From the NCBI RefSeq assembly GCF_932294415.1, contig NC_065538.1:9926330-9990329 (forward strand): a DNA stretch of 64,000 nt. The letters run 5' to 3'. The position numbers and the translations under genes are program-made. The DNA is from Quercus robur (taxonomy: Eukaryota > Streptophyta > Magnoliopsida > Fagales > Fagaceae). Below are positions 10,923 to 23,281 of the stretch, piece by piece (the first letter of the stretch is position 1; each line of letters begins with the position of its first letter). The notes beneath the pieces were generated by a model. The model had not been told where the DNA came from and made no database searches. It saw only the letters and a program-made list of their open reading frames with translations.

Positions 10923-13143
10923 ATGGAGGTTGAAGGAGAAGACGGTTCCAAAATTGTGTTACAAAATGCGGGGGACAAGGTCGTGTTTGGACGAGGCTTT
11001 GGTTTTAACACGAAAGACAAGACAGTGTCACGTCGCCACGTTGTGTTTGAACTAGCGAAATGTGGTGAGAGCCAAACGGGGTCCAAGTACTCCAAGGTTT
11101 CGTTTGAGGTTGTTGGGAAGAATCCCATGTGGGTGAGGGAACATGGGAGTGGGCAAATCCGGGCTTTCAGGAAGGGTGAGAAGGGTGGCGTGGCTGAAGG
11201 CGATTGGCTCTGCTTTTTGTCTGGGAATAGACCTGTTTGGTTTGCTGTGAGGGAAAGTGAGTTTGGGGAGAGAGCAGAGAAGAGGGTTTTGGAGAGAGAG
11301 ATTGGTTTGGGTGAGAGTTTGGGAAGTGGGTTTGAGTTTGATGATGGGGTTGATGTTGAGGCGTTGGATATTGACCCTGTTAAAGGTATGTGTTTTTTTT
11401 TTTTTGGTGTTTCTTACTTGCTTTGCTTTGATTTTGCTGTGTTTGGTTGTTGAGAAAATGTAGGAAAGGAAAGTGGAAATTATAAATCTCTTTGTTTTCT
11501 AGCTTAGCTTATATGGAATATTTATTTCGTGTGGTTAACTTTTTTTGGGACAATCTTGGTTTTTAAATTTTATTAATGTATATAGGAATAGATATATGTC
11601 ATTCTGTGTAGCTGAATTGTAGAAATGCATGCTGTGGAAAATTAAAGTCCTAGGGTCCATGTAATTTTGGAAATTTTAACGTAATGCTTAATACATAATA
11701 CTGATGCTAATTATTGACTAATTAGCTTGACATATCAGTTTGAATGGTCCTCTGACTCACTTTCAACATCAGATTTCTTTCATATGATTATTTTGTCTTT
11801 TCAACTATGAAGAAAGTAGAATTGAGTATGTTTGTGTATCATAGAATTTACTCTCTACCTTAATCTTCTCTCTCGTAAGAGTTATAATAAATCAGAGTGA
11901 GATGCTGAGAATGGTTGGTGGTAAATGTTGGGATCATATATTTTAACGTTGTCTTCTTTATTCCACAGACATTGTAACACTTAGAGTTCAGTGTTTTTTA
12001 TATGGATTCCAACTTTGCACTAGTACCCTTAGAAATGTCATTTACATCATGTTTTGCTTCACCCCTAGTAAAAAGGAAAGAACAGAAAACTTTTAAATTA
12101 CCTCCTTTGCTGAGAGAAGAAAGTGTGTCGAAGATATTGACATATTTTCCTTGTAGCTCACCAAAAGTTTACACTCAAACTAGGTGAGATTTGGAGTAAA
12201 AGTAAAGTGCAAGTGATTTGAGACACCAAAGATAGATCTTCCTCTTTTTTCTGTCTATTTTCTCTTTATAATTAAACAATTATCAATTCTAGTTCCTTTG
12301 CTCTCTTCAGTTTATTTTCTATTCTAATATTGATAGCAACTTCAGCATCAGAGAAATATTTGTCATAGCAGGCTATTTGTGACATTGATACTTTTGCCTT
12401 TGTGTGTGTGTGTGTGTAAGTGGGCACACATATGCATGCACTTGCTAGACAGAGTCTGAGACTGATTTCTCACAGCTTGTCTACCAAGTCGAATCGGAGT
12501 TTGTTCTATCATGTGCCTGAGATACATAATAGAAGTTCTGTAAATATATACTGTTGTTGTAGATAACTAGTTCAGGTGTCTGTTATGCAGTTTTCTGTTT
12601 GAATCTCTGTCTTAGTTTCATCTTTAATGTCATGATGCTTTGGTTAATTAAAATTTGGGAAATGCAGAGTTTGGTTTTCTTGTGATGGGGCATGAGTTTG
12701 ATCACTATCCCAAGCAAATGCTCCGTGATATAAGAAATTGGGACTGGTTTCTTGAGGAACCTAAAAGAGATAGTGATGATGATGAGTATCTTGAGAAGAG
12801 CGGAAAGAGAGGAGTGATGAAAAGGAGAAGGAAAGCTGCAGGCAATGATGATGATGATGACTTTACAGGTGAGAGTGATGATGACAAGGAGCTTGTCGCA
12901 AAACTAAGAAAGGTTGACAGACCTAAATATTCTACTAGATCAAAAGACCGTGACAAGCCTCACAAGGAGGCCAAAGGTAGTAAGAACTCTTTGCAAAAGA
13001 AAACTAGTGGTGCAAATGAAGATGATGATGATGATGAAACACTTGGAGGCTTTATTGTTGATGATGTGGAACAAGAAGAAGAAACTGATGAAGATGAAGA
13101 AGAGTTTGTTGAAGATGACGAGGAGGAAGAAGTAGATGATTGA
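10923..13143 (+). CDS. FHA-domain protein with acidic C-terminus
   Basis: Two exons, 10923-11385 and 12668-13143, joined in phase (K-E-F-G-F-L-V-M-G), give 312 residues. Residues about 10-110 form a forkhead-associated domain, a phosphothreonine-binding fold, with the hallmark GRG (23-25) and SRRH (36-39). Exon 2 opens with GHEFDHYPKQM and WDWFLEEP, then Lys/Arg clusters (KRGVMKRRRK) and long Asp/Glu runs to the end. Basic patches and acidic runs suggest a nuclear protein that binds phosphorylated partners; this is inference. The 1282-base intron has GTATGT and GCAG borders. The start is the first ATG of the FHA frame. Plants have several small FHA proteins of this layout, and I do not assign a specific name. 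Confidence 0.88.
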
Positions 13144-14395
13144 CGCCAAATCAAGGAGCAGATACATAGTTTTGTAAATGATGCTCAAGGTGAGCAGTTT
13201 TGTATGTGTAATTTCTTGTACATGTTTTTTGTGTTACGTTTTGTACCATATGTTTCTATAATCTCTCTGTAGCATGTTTGGATAGAATTTCCTTGTGTTG
13301 TAAAATTTGGAATTTTCTCTTCAGATTTTAGACATTGGAAATTGAGAGTAGCTAACATTGTGTTTTACTGAAGCAATCTTTCAGTTACTTGTAGTTCATA
13401 CATCTCATTTCCTATATATGATTTCAATTTATTATACAAGAAATTAGTAGCAGATTCGTTGAGACATGTTTATTACCCCGGCTCCTTTCCAGAATTGGCA
13501 AAACAGAGATCTGGGTCAATGTCTTCAAAAGCTTTGGGGGGTTTGGTGAACTTCCAAATAGTCAAGTATTGCAAAATTAAGGAATGGTTAAGCTGGTAGG
13601 AAGGTTCTTATTTACTTTACCATGCTCAGTAAGATAAGAAGAGATAATAGTCAGTGGTGTTAAGGCATGAGTGTCCAAGATTTAAGTGTAGCTCTTGTAA
13701 AGGAGGAACCAAAGAAGACTCTAATTGGAAATTTGGAAACGCATGGAAGATGGAAGATCCAATTGAAGTTAATGGGTGATGTAGTATGATTTATTTTCAG
13801 GTTGCAAACTAGAAATGCTGATAATTGTGAATACTGGATGAGGTTGAGAACCAATTCACCAACACCTCTACAAACACATTCCTCTCGATCATCGTGTTCA
13901 ACCTTTGACTTGTACGGCTGGAGATTGCTGAGATTCTCACTTTCTCAGTGGAATGTATAGACTGTAGATTTTTTATGTGCTACAAAATTGGAGATAGTCA
14001 TCTTGCTTTTCATGGTTTCTTAGTGTACGTTGGATTCAATTCCAGGTCTGTTAATAAGGAAAAGCTTCATTAATTGAATCCACACCCACCAAATTTCTGA
14101 TTTTTTTTAAAAAATTTTAAAATTTTTATTTTATTTATGGGCATTTCGTTCTTCCTGCATAGCATCTCTCCAGCAAGAATGATTGAAGGCTTCAGCAAAT
14201 GGTTCAGGTTCATGAGAAGATTGAACTGACATGAGGTAAGCTCGATGTTTTGGGGAAAACGATTCATAGGATAAGACAACAATCCTTCAACGGGATAAGA
14301 AACTTGAGAAGATCAATGAACTTGAGAGAGGGATCCAAAATCTAAGGAAGCAACTGGACTAGACTGCGGATCTTTTGGAGTAGTCTTAGCCTGGG

Positions 14396-14452
<57 letters not shown>

Positions 14453-15633
14453 GTCGGCCTCCTCCCCCCTAGTCTGTAACTTAACCCCTTTTGGTATCAA
14501 AGCCAAGTTTGGCCGATCAAGTTTGTAAGTTACTGCATATTTTTCAATCAAGTTGGCCGTTGAGCCATAGCTATCCATTATTTTGTGCATTATCATTATT
14601 TTGATTATGTTATCTCCTACAAGTTATATTTTGTTTTACATCTATTTTTTGATAACTCTTCCATTCCCATTCATTACTTTCTTCATCTATTATTTCTTCT
14701 CAATCTTTGTCTACTGTAATTTCTTTTGGTGGTAGGCTGAGCCTCCCGTTTATATATATATATATATATAATTGTGCCAATTGTAACTATTAATTTTTGT
14801 CAATTTCATCAATCAGCCCTAAAGATCAACTCAGAAAATTTCCTTAATTAAGAGAGTTTTTACTGATAAAATTGACTTGATTTACAAAATTTAAGGACAA
14901 AATTGACACAATTAATAATTGAGTAGCTTTACTAAGGAGACTTGTACCTTAGTGACATAACTTGTTCTTCTTTATTATGGTAACTAGGATTCAAATCCTC
15001 CCCTCTCATTGTTACAAAAATTGAGATATAAAATAAGAAAAAAGAAGAAGTTAAATAGTTTTAATTTAAAAGAATGATGAAACTGACATAATTTAATTTA
15101 TAGGGATGAAACCGAATCTGTAACAAAGTTTAATAAACCAAAATTATAGTTTGGCCTTCTCAAAATAACATTCAAACAAAAATATTTATATATAAAAAAT
15201 AATGAACGGAAGTTGTAGATTGAAATTCTATTGCTAAGAGTCTTGTAACTTAATTACCATCTTTCAGTGTTTCTAATAAAAACAACTGGCCTCAAATCTT
15301 AGTCTCCCATCCCTACTGTAACTATAAAACATTTATGATAATAATAATAAAAATTGAAATTCTATCATATTTAAAATAGAGTAAAAATTATTTATTAAAA
15401 AAAAAAAAAATCCTGTGATTGAGTCCATAAGGCCATAAGGCCCATAACCAAATGAAACGATCTGAGAAAATCAAGTGCAAAAGCCCCATATATCCACTTT
15501 GTGCTAACAATAAAAACGACTTCGTTTCCAAAACGAATCCTCAGCTAGTATTAAAAATAAAAAACCCCAATCGAAAATTTCAAATAATAAATTTCACCTC
15601 CTGAAAATCTCTCTCAATACGCGCCGTTTCGAG
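13144..15633. other. Intergenic region
   Basis: This holds the 3' flank of the FHA gene, a CA/TA microsatellite, a second TA tract at 14751-14771, and AT-rich DNA. A TGGTATCAAAGCC word near 14492 resembles a primer-binding site for initiator methionine tRNA, as used by many plant LTR elements, but no LTR or element genes could be recognised around it. No RNA gene was seen. Confidence 0.5.
14399..14452. repeat. (CA)n(TA)n microsatellite
   Basis: About 18 CA units (14399-14434) run directly into about 9 TA units. Confidence 0.95.
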
Positions 15634-15642
15634 CTAGGGTTT
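15634..15642 (+). promoter_or_regulatory. Telo-box-like motif in hnRNP leader
   Basis: CTAGGGTTT, the reverse complement of AAACCCTAG, lies about 100 bases before the hnRNP start codon. Telo-boxes near transcription starts are a known feature of plant genes for RNA-handling and translation proteins. Its function here is inferred from position only. Confidence 0.4.
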
Positions 15643-15741
15643 CTGCAACACCAAGAAAACCCAAAGAACCAAAGAAACAAGCTCAGCTAAACCTAGCTAA
15701 GTCCTAGACGAAGCTCAAAACCCCAAAATTGGGAGCTTCAA

Positions 15742-18700
15742 ATGGAGGATTACGCAGAACAATCTCATTTCGAAGACGACCAATTCGCTTACAATGGCGA
15801 AGAATATCGCGAAGATTTTGAAACCCTAGACCACCGCCACCACCACCATCAGCGGCGAGAGCAATTCGATTCAGAGCGCGGTTTTGAGCCGGAAGATAAT
15901 ATAAATAGCTCAGGCAATGAGATAAAGCACTCATCGATTGTGGGTCACCGTGACTCTGCCTCTCTAGGGTTAGTTTGAGAAATTTCGGCTTTTTGATGTT
16001 TGTTGAAATTTTTCTCATTCTTGGTGATATTGATGGAAATTAAAATTTGGGTTTTTTGGTTTTTGTGGTGTGTAGAAAGCTTTTTGTTGGAGGCATTTCG
16101 TGGGAGACCTCTGAAGGTACTTTCTAAAGTTTAAACCTTTTTTATTTATTTTTTGTTAATTTTAAGTTATTGTTTTTAGTAAATTCTTCATTATGTGTGT
16201 TTTGGTGTTGAATCATTTTGTTAACTTTAACTTTATTGTGTGTGTATGTGTAATGAAGCATTATTGGGTCTAATGATATATTAGAGTTATGGGTATTTGG
16301 ATAGTTATGAGATGATATAAACGGGATTAGTGGTGTTTGTGTAGATGTCGAATGTGAAGGTGAATTAGGGGAATGATGGTTTTTTTTTTTTTTTTTTGTT
16401 GGGTCTGCCTTCTAGTCATTTAGCTATGGAGAGTATATGGATTGACTTTTTTTTTTTTTTTTTTTTGATAAATAATGGAATTGTATTAATCAAAAGTCCA
16501 GGTACACCGGGGGTGTACATGGATAACAGTACATCAAACACATAAATTACAAAGATCAAGCATTTCTAAAAAATTAGAACAAGGAAAAATATTAAAGGAA
16601 GAACTCCACTCTAGCAAGGTGTGAAGGAGAAGAGATTTAAATTCTGAAATAGACTGTTCCTTCCCTTCGAAACATCTTGAGTTCTGTTCTTGTCAAATAC
16701 ACCATAGGACACAATATGGGACAGCCCTCCATAAATCAATGCTCGATGCCCACCGAAGGAACCTTGCCAACTCGAAAATAACAGAGACACCATGTGGCAT
16801 AACCCATTGAAGACCAAATAGAGTCCACACCATAGGACACAATGGATTGACTTTCTTGTAATGCTTGATTATGCATTATGCTGGTTTACGTGGTTGCTTG
16901 TTGTTTTAGTTGTAATTTAACTTTAATCATTTATTCTGCATCTTTTTTAACTAGAGTTAGTGGAGTAGTGGAAGCTAAATTAGATTGGCCTTGTAATGGT
17001 TGATTATGCATTATCCCGGTTTACGTGGTTGCTTGTTGTTTTAGTTGTAATTTAAGTTAATCATTTATTCTGCATCTTTTTTAACTAGAGTTAGTGGGGT
17101 AGTGGAAGCTAAATTAGATTGGTCTTTACCTTTTCTGCATTTGTGGATCAAATGGGATAAGAGAAGTCTGTGAATTTTGGTCCTATAGAGGTGGGCCGAG
17201 GCAGCAATATATGGCCATTGGGATATAAGTTGTTGTGAATCTTGTGACGTCTTGAGTTGGATGGAACTTTTCTATTTTCATCATAGTCTGTTTCTCATTT
17301 TCCTCCCCCCCAAACCCTCCTTTTTATCTCATACACTGAACTTGCTTATTTAGGTCATTTTGTCTCCTTTTTGTCAATATTTCTTTTTGTTGATTAAATG
17401 CTTTTTTTTGGGTAAGTTATTGTTGATTTAATGCTTGAGAAAGGGTGTTGATATAATGGTATTTTACATTATGTGGGCAATTTATATTGGATTTAGAATA
17501 TGATTTTGTAAGTGGTGACATATATAGTTTTATATCTGCTCCATCTCATGTCATTTTAAAACTTCTTGGTTTGTGTACTTGAATGAGGATCTATATCTCC
17601 CTTTCTGATTGGGGGGACATTATGAGAAAATAAGGATAAATATGGGTCATAAGTTGAATTGTGTTGTGGGTTGAGACAAGTGATGGTGTAGCAATTTTTT
17701 GTTGTATGTTATTTATTTATTTTTGATAGGTAAGTAAGAATTTTATTTTATTTATTTATTTATTTTTGATAGGTATTGCAATTTATTAAAAATCAAAAAG
17801 TGTATACAGGGAATATAAAAATCAAAGAAAATACAGAAAAACAAAACATGACTAGAAAATAAAATGCAGCGAAACCAGCTGTATAATTAACAGAACAAAA
17901 GTAGAGTATCTAGGAAATCCATCAGAGAAAACATGGAGAGAGTGGAGGACTTCAATCCCCATTCATAATGAGTCTTCAGAAATAAAAACTTGAGGTTTGG
18001 TCCAGTGGACTCTTTGTCCTCAAAAATGCCACAATTCCTTTCACCCAAATGCACCAAATCAACCGTGCCAGGGCTGCCTTCCACACTGTCCCATATCTAC
18101 GAGAACCTAACATGCCACTCCAAGATTCTAGCATTGAAACAATAGAGTTTGCCATAACCCAAGGAAACCCAACTAGGCAAGACTGTGAATATTGAGTATT
18201 GCTAGGTTTTTGTCATAGTTTAAGAGCGCCAATGCATTCTCAGATTTCTACAGTGAAGATTAAAATTCATAATGTGGTTTTGTTTGCTACTGTATAGCAA
18301 TAAATTAGTACACATACTTTGCATGATATCCTTTGTGAAGGCACAATGTAAAGTTCTGAAGGAGAAGTAGTTTGGTCTCATGGATATGATTCTACTGCTT
18401 GATAAGTTTATAGATCAAGTTTTCTGCAATTTAAGGATTATAGTTTGACATCTAAATGGCTTGGGGCAGTCTGGTTTGTAAATGTGTGTGTTTGTATTAA
18501 ATTCATGATTGTCAAGTAATTGTTTTTGTGAGTATAATTGTCAAGTATGTTTGTGGACTTAATCAGTGGAAATTATTGCTGTAATGCCTATGTATCTGGA
18601 AAAGGTTTATTAAGTTGAGTTGAGTTGCATAAAATTTGTCTATAAGCTGGCTTGCGGGCAAACTCAGTCAAGCATGGTTGGCTCAGCTCATTGTACTCCC

Positions 18701-20507
18701 TGATTACAAAAGTGTGGCTTTTGTGGGCCTGTTGCAGTTGTGAAAATATGGTAAGCTGACATTTGAATCCTGTGGATTAACCATAACAAAGTTATTCCTT
18801 TTTGTTTGTCATAGTCTATGTAAGCAAAACATTTACTAAAATGTATTCCTACTCAAATTGGGATCATCATCACTACTAAAGGAAATTTGACATAGTTGTC
18901 ACTTAATCAAATTTTAAAACATATATGATACGCGCAACAAACTAATGTATGCCATTTCAACTGCACTGAACTTATTTAATAGTGCAATTGTTGATAGCTG
19001 GCTTGCTGCAAGAATATGATACATAACAGTGAATTTTATTTTAAATTCTATAAAATCTTGTTAGTATATTTGTTCGAATAGTATCTCCGTTGTTAGTTTA
19101 TAGTGTTCCTTTTCATTTGTGTTTCTATGTTGGTTCTTTTTGTGGGAAGAGGGAGTAAAAGGATATATAATAATTATATGACAGAGATGTTGCTTTTGTA
19201 TATTTGGTTCCATTCAATATTGCATATTCTCATCCCTTTTATTCTCAAGTCACTGGGATTCACCATTTTTGTCCTATTGACCTTTTGTGGTTATCTTATT
19301 TTCAGATACCTTTGCTAGTTACTTTGGTCAGTATGGAGAAATAACAGATTCTGTAATTATGTTGGATAAACATTCGGGAAGACCACGGGGGTTTGGATTT
19401 GTAACATTTTCTGACCCAACAGTTGCTGATAAGGTTTTGGAGGATGAGCATGTTATAGATGGTAGAATGGTAACGTTATTATCCCATTTCTCAACTGTAT
19501 GGTATTTTCAGGTTTTTTGGTTTACCACACATTTTCCCTAGTATTCTTCCCTTATGGGTAGTGGAATTGTTTCCCAAACAGGTTGAAGTGAAGAGGACAG
19601 TCCCTAGGGAGGATACAGACTATAAGGGGGTATCAAAAACAAAGAAGATTTTTGTTGGTGGAATTCCACCATCTTTGACCAATGGTATTGTAGTCCAACA
19701 AAAAATTTTGATTTTACTATAAGAAAATTCAATGCATTAATTAAAAGAGAGTTTCTTTTGACTATATGTTTAAACATTGCAGAGGAGTTGAAGGAATACT
19801 TCTCTTCTTATGGTAGTATTGTTGATCACCAAATTATGGTGGATCATAAAACTGGGCGGCCTAGAGGCTTTGGTTTTGTCACTTTTGAGAGTGAAGACAG
19901 TGTTGAAGAAATTTTTTTGGAGGGAAAAATGCATGAACTTGGAGGCAAGCAGGTTAGTCAAAAACCATCTTAAGACTTCTAATTGGAAATGGTGTTCTGT
20001 GCATTTTTTTAATATGAAATCTTAATATGATGTTCACTGTAAATCTGAATGTAGGTGGAAATAAAAAAGGCAGAACCCAAAAGAGCTGGCGGTGATTACA
20101 GGGGCAATGCTGCTAAGTCATATGGTGGTTTTGGTGGTGGTGCAGCTGGATATGGAGGGTATAATTCCAGAGGTCGGGGTAGTGGAAAAATGGACAGGGG
20201 GTATGGTGGGTATGGTGTCTATGATGCATATGGCGGTTATGGGGGAGGCTATGGTGGAAGTTCTGCAAGTTTCTATGGTGGCTATAGTGGATATGGATAT
20301 GGATTTGGGTATGGTGGGCCCATGTATGGAAATGCTGGATATGCTGCTGCCGGTTATGGCATTCCTGGTGGTTATGCTGGTGCTGCTGGATATAGTGGTA
20401 GTCGAGGATATGGAGGAGTTGATGGCGGTGGTGGTTATGACAATGGCAAGGGATATGAAAGGACTGGTAGTTCTGTGTCTGGAAGATACCATCCTTACAG
20501 AAAGTGA
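15742..20507 (+). CDS. hnRNP A/B-like RNA-binding protein (two RRMs, Gly/Tyr-rich tail)
   Basis: Six exons: 15742-15968, 16076-16116, 19306-19469, 19582-19684, 19783-19952 and 20055-20507. All phases agree and give 385 residues. A polar, His-rich N-terminus is followed by RRM1 (RNP2 LFVGGI 78-83; RNP1 RGFGFVTF 117-124) and RRM2 (RNP2 KIFVGGIP 166-173; RNP1 RGFGFVTF 206-213). The tail (about 236-385) is a Gly/Tyr-rich low-complexity region with GGY and RGG-like motifs. This is the plant RBGD / hnRNP A/B-like group, whose members bind RNA in nucleus and cytoplasm and act in splicing, 3' processing or stress granules. RNP2 of RRM1 sits on a 41-nt exon before a 3.2-kb intron stuffed with LINE pieces. 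All borders are GT-AG. Confidence 0.93.
16450..16841 (-). mobile_element. 5'-truncated LINE fragment in hnRNP intron 2
   Basis: A T-run at about 16449-16466 (the poly-A tail of a minus-strand insert) is followed by GATAAATAATGGAATTG, the usual 3' end of plant LINEs. Broken codons for the ORF2 C-terminus follow (minus strand 16817-16611, e.g. ALIYGGLSHIVSYGVF). The insert is flanked by a perfect 13-bp target duplication, ATGGATTGACTTT, at 16437-16449 and 16842-16854. It is about 390 bp long, so truncated on insertion. Confidence 0.88.
16860..17122. repeat. 135-bp tandem duplication in hnRNP intron 2
   Basis: The block from GATTATGCATTAT through AAATTAGATTGG occurs twice in a row, starting near 16867 and 17002. 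The copies differ at a few positions (TGCTGG against CCCGG; AGTGGAG against AGTGGGG). It lies immediately beyond the right target duplication of the LINE fragment. Confidence 0.9.
17734..18180 (-). mobile_element. Second LINE fragment in hnRNP intron 2
   Basis: The 3' end is seen at about 17750-17780 as TTTATTTTTGATAGGTATTG on the plus strand. The minus strand at 18084-17887 encodes a decayed ORF2 end (LKTHYEWGLKSSTLSMFSL, then DFLDTLLLFC), typical of the last residues of plant LINE ORF2 or its host-derived tail. The A-rich tail has become ATTT units. No clear target duplication was found. Confidence 0.6.
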
Positions 20508-23281
20508 GATAAAATGGAAGATACCAGTCTTACAGAAAGTGAGTGAAAATCTCCTTACTTCATATTCTGGATCAACATCTGATAATGATTGGAGATTTCT
20601 TGGTCTCTCTCCTCAGAAGCAACTGGAGACTAATCAGTTTCTTCTTGGAAGACAAAAATGGATTTATTTTTCGAAAGTGGAAGCATGTCTACTTCTTTGA
20701 ACATTTCTTGATAGCTGCCCGAAGGGGTCAATTAAATGTATTGTAATTGTGAAAAGAATTCGAATGGTAGTGTTGAATTTGCTATACTTTGGTCTTCAAA
20801 AACTGTTTCAATCAGAAGATTAATCTTTAGAAACTTTAACCTCGGTAGCATGAGAAATCTTGATATAGCTATTTTCCCACGTGCTCTGTATATAAAATGA
20901 GTGTGCAGGTTACAAGAAGATTTGTAAGCAATAGCGTGTAAGTCTCACTCTCATATGTTCAACTCAATTCTTATCGAATGTTGTAACTTGTGGTGTATAT
21001 AGAACTGTTTCATATTGGTACAGTGCAGTCTTGTACCGTTTGGTAAAAAGTAAAAAATAAAAATAAAAATTGCTCGTTGTATTTTTCATTTTTTTGTCTC
21101 ACCTCTATTTTATCATTTTTATTTCACATTTAGCAAATAAGTTATTGATAACCATGGCATACCAAATGGGTACGTCCATGGCGTATTGTAGATTGTAGCA
21201 TTGTAAGTTGTAGGAATCAATTAGTGAAGTTCCAGAACCTTAAACCACAGTTGTTTTTGTTTGATGGTAAGTGATAATAACCACGAACTCCCAACGTTTG
21301 GTTTGGTGGTTCCAAAATTTATGATTTTTCATCATGTAGTCTTAGTTGGATCCTCTCCGCTATTATTCAACCTACCCTTGTAAGTTCACGTATCCTGTTA
21401 GCACCCTTGTAATTTTGTAATATACATAATCAATCAAAAAGGATTGAGAAAGCCAAAAATAGCAAATTAAAGGATTGAGGAAGCCAAAAATAGCAAATTT
21501 AATTTAAATGAATGATCAATCGATATCTAATGTATAGTTCAAGAATGATTTGGCTTGGATCCAATGTTCTAGTCTTTTAATGCATTGGACCTAACACAAT
21601 ATGTACATGTGTTCAAAAGTGACTACATGTTGAGTTCAATGCACTAGAGCACTGGACCCAAGTTTAGTCCATTCAATACTAGCCTATTAATTGATATGTT
21701 AAGGAAAATCTAGTGATAAAATGGTAATGACATATTTTGTAGTTAAAATCCAAGCTCCTCCGCGCTATCTATCAATCTCAAAATGGAACAAATTCTAATC
21801 TATGCTTGCGGTTTTTACTTTTTTTAGCATTTTTTAAGCCTTTAGCATATATGAAAATAATGTTTAAATTAATTATTTTTAATTATGGAATTTAAAATTA
21901 TAAAATTAAAAATTCAGGTTTAACTTGTCACAAGAGAGTAGAGACCAATTTAGGCCTTTTCTCAAAACAAGAGATTCATACCACCAATTTACAAAACCCC
22001 CACCCCGCCAATTTATAAATCATGGTTTGACTTGATTCGAATAACCAAATAATAACTTGCAAAAGGGAAAGCCTTAATTAATTGCAAGGATAACCATGGA
22101 GTGGAATTTTTGTTTAATTCAGTATTAAGATTAGATGGAGGAGCATATTATGCCTTGCATTTGCGAGGATAATATGCTCCATCTAAACAAAGATTAGGAC
22201 AAAGATTAAAGATGCATGTCATGATAGAGTAAGACAAAAATGAGGGTAGTGAATTTAGTGATTCCTTTTTGGAAATCGAGTGGATGATTTCAATTCTATA
22301 ATATTAGAATTTAGAGGTGATATGCAATATGTTCCATCTAAACAAAGATTAGAAGTAAGATTAAAGTCTAAACTTTGGCGAGGTTTACAGGACATGATAT
22401 GCTCTATCTAATTTCTGTTTTAATTTCAAAAAAGACGTACAGTCTAAACTCTAAACCCACACTAGGGGATGGTGGTTTCTTTTTATTTTTTATTTTTTAA
22501 AAATTAAGTTGATGGTTTCAATTCTATGATATTGGATGATATGCATAGCTTATCTAAACAAATAGTAGAACAAAGATTAAAGAGTCCATTTGGTTGGAGT
22601 GAAAACAAGAGGGGTGGAGAATGGGAGAGAAAATTGTTTTAATTAATTACAAGTTAAAATTTCATTAGTTTGAGCTTTAAGACAAGGATATAAAAAAAAA
22701 TAAAAAAATACATGTGATAATTCTACCATAAAATAATGATTTTTAGATAATTTTATATCTCATAAAATTAGATGATTAATTAAAATCTAAAATGCCTAAT
22801 TATTCTTTAAGTTGCCCTATGAACACAATAAATTGTCATAATATTTTCATAATAGTTAGGTGTTGGTCCCGGTAGATCAAAAAAAAAATAAATAAATAAA
22901 TTATATCAAAACTCACTACAATTAAAAACAAGAGTGTTATGACATTTTGATATGTCCCTAGACATTTCCTTTCATTTTAATACATTTGAGTTCTTTTACC
23001 GACACAACAAAAAATTTTACAACATTTTTTTCAAGGTGTAAAGATAAAATAAAATTATACTATGAAAATGCCATTTATTTTTGGTAGAAAAAATGTGAAA
23101 TTTTGTTGTACTTTTCTAAACCTCTTTATTTTATTTTTTAAGAAACTCCTAAACTTTCTCCATACCCTCCTATCGCTTCCTTTATCCAAACAATTGTAAA
23201 CTCAACTTAGTTTGCCAGCTTTGTCACAACCGTCAACCGTTGGAAGTTGGAACTCACAGACCAAAAGTAAAAGTTGTGGTC
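20508..23281. other. Intergenic region between hnRNP and GLYR2 genes
   Basis: This contains the hnRNP 3' untranslated region (to about 21000) and then AT-rich DNA. At 22175-22590 a motif resembling ATCTAAACAAAGATTAGA followed by ACAAAGATTAAAG occurs three times at loose spacing. Near 22133-22187 an imperfect inverted repeat (AGATGGAGGAGCATATTA against TAATATGCTCCATCT) is seen. No gene is recognised. Confidence 0.5.

Noticed and set aside
12940-13188. Open frames antisense to the FHA gene tail
   Set aside because: Ser- or Ile/Phe-rich shadows of acidic GAT/GAA codons.
14480-14620. Primer-binding-site-like TGGTATCAAAGCC suggesting an LTR element
   Set aside because: No LTR end, poly-purine tract or element genes could be recognised on either side. 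One short word is not enough to call an element.
20118-20492. 124-residue open frame antisense to the hnRNP tail
   Set aside because: Ser/Thr/Ile-rich antisense reading of the Gly/Tyr repeat; no support as a gene.
20092-20700. 202-residue open frame overlapping the hnRNP last exon
   Set aside because: It is a Met/Val-rich shadow of the GGT/TAT repeats. The hnRNP frame explains the sequence.
22090-22600. Repeated ATCTAAACAAAGATTAGA words as a MITE
   Set aside because: No inverted ends or target duplication could be defined; noted only as a loose repeat.
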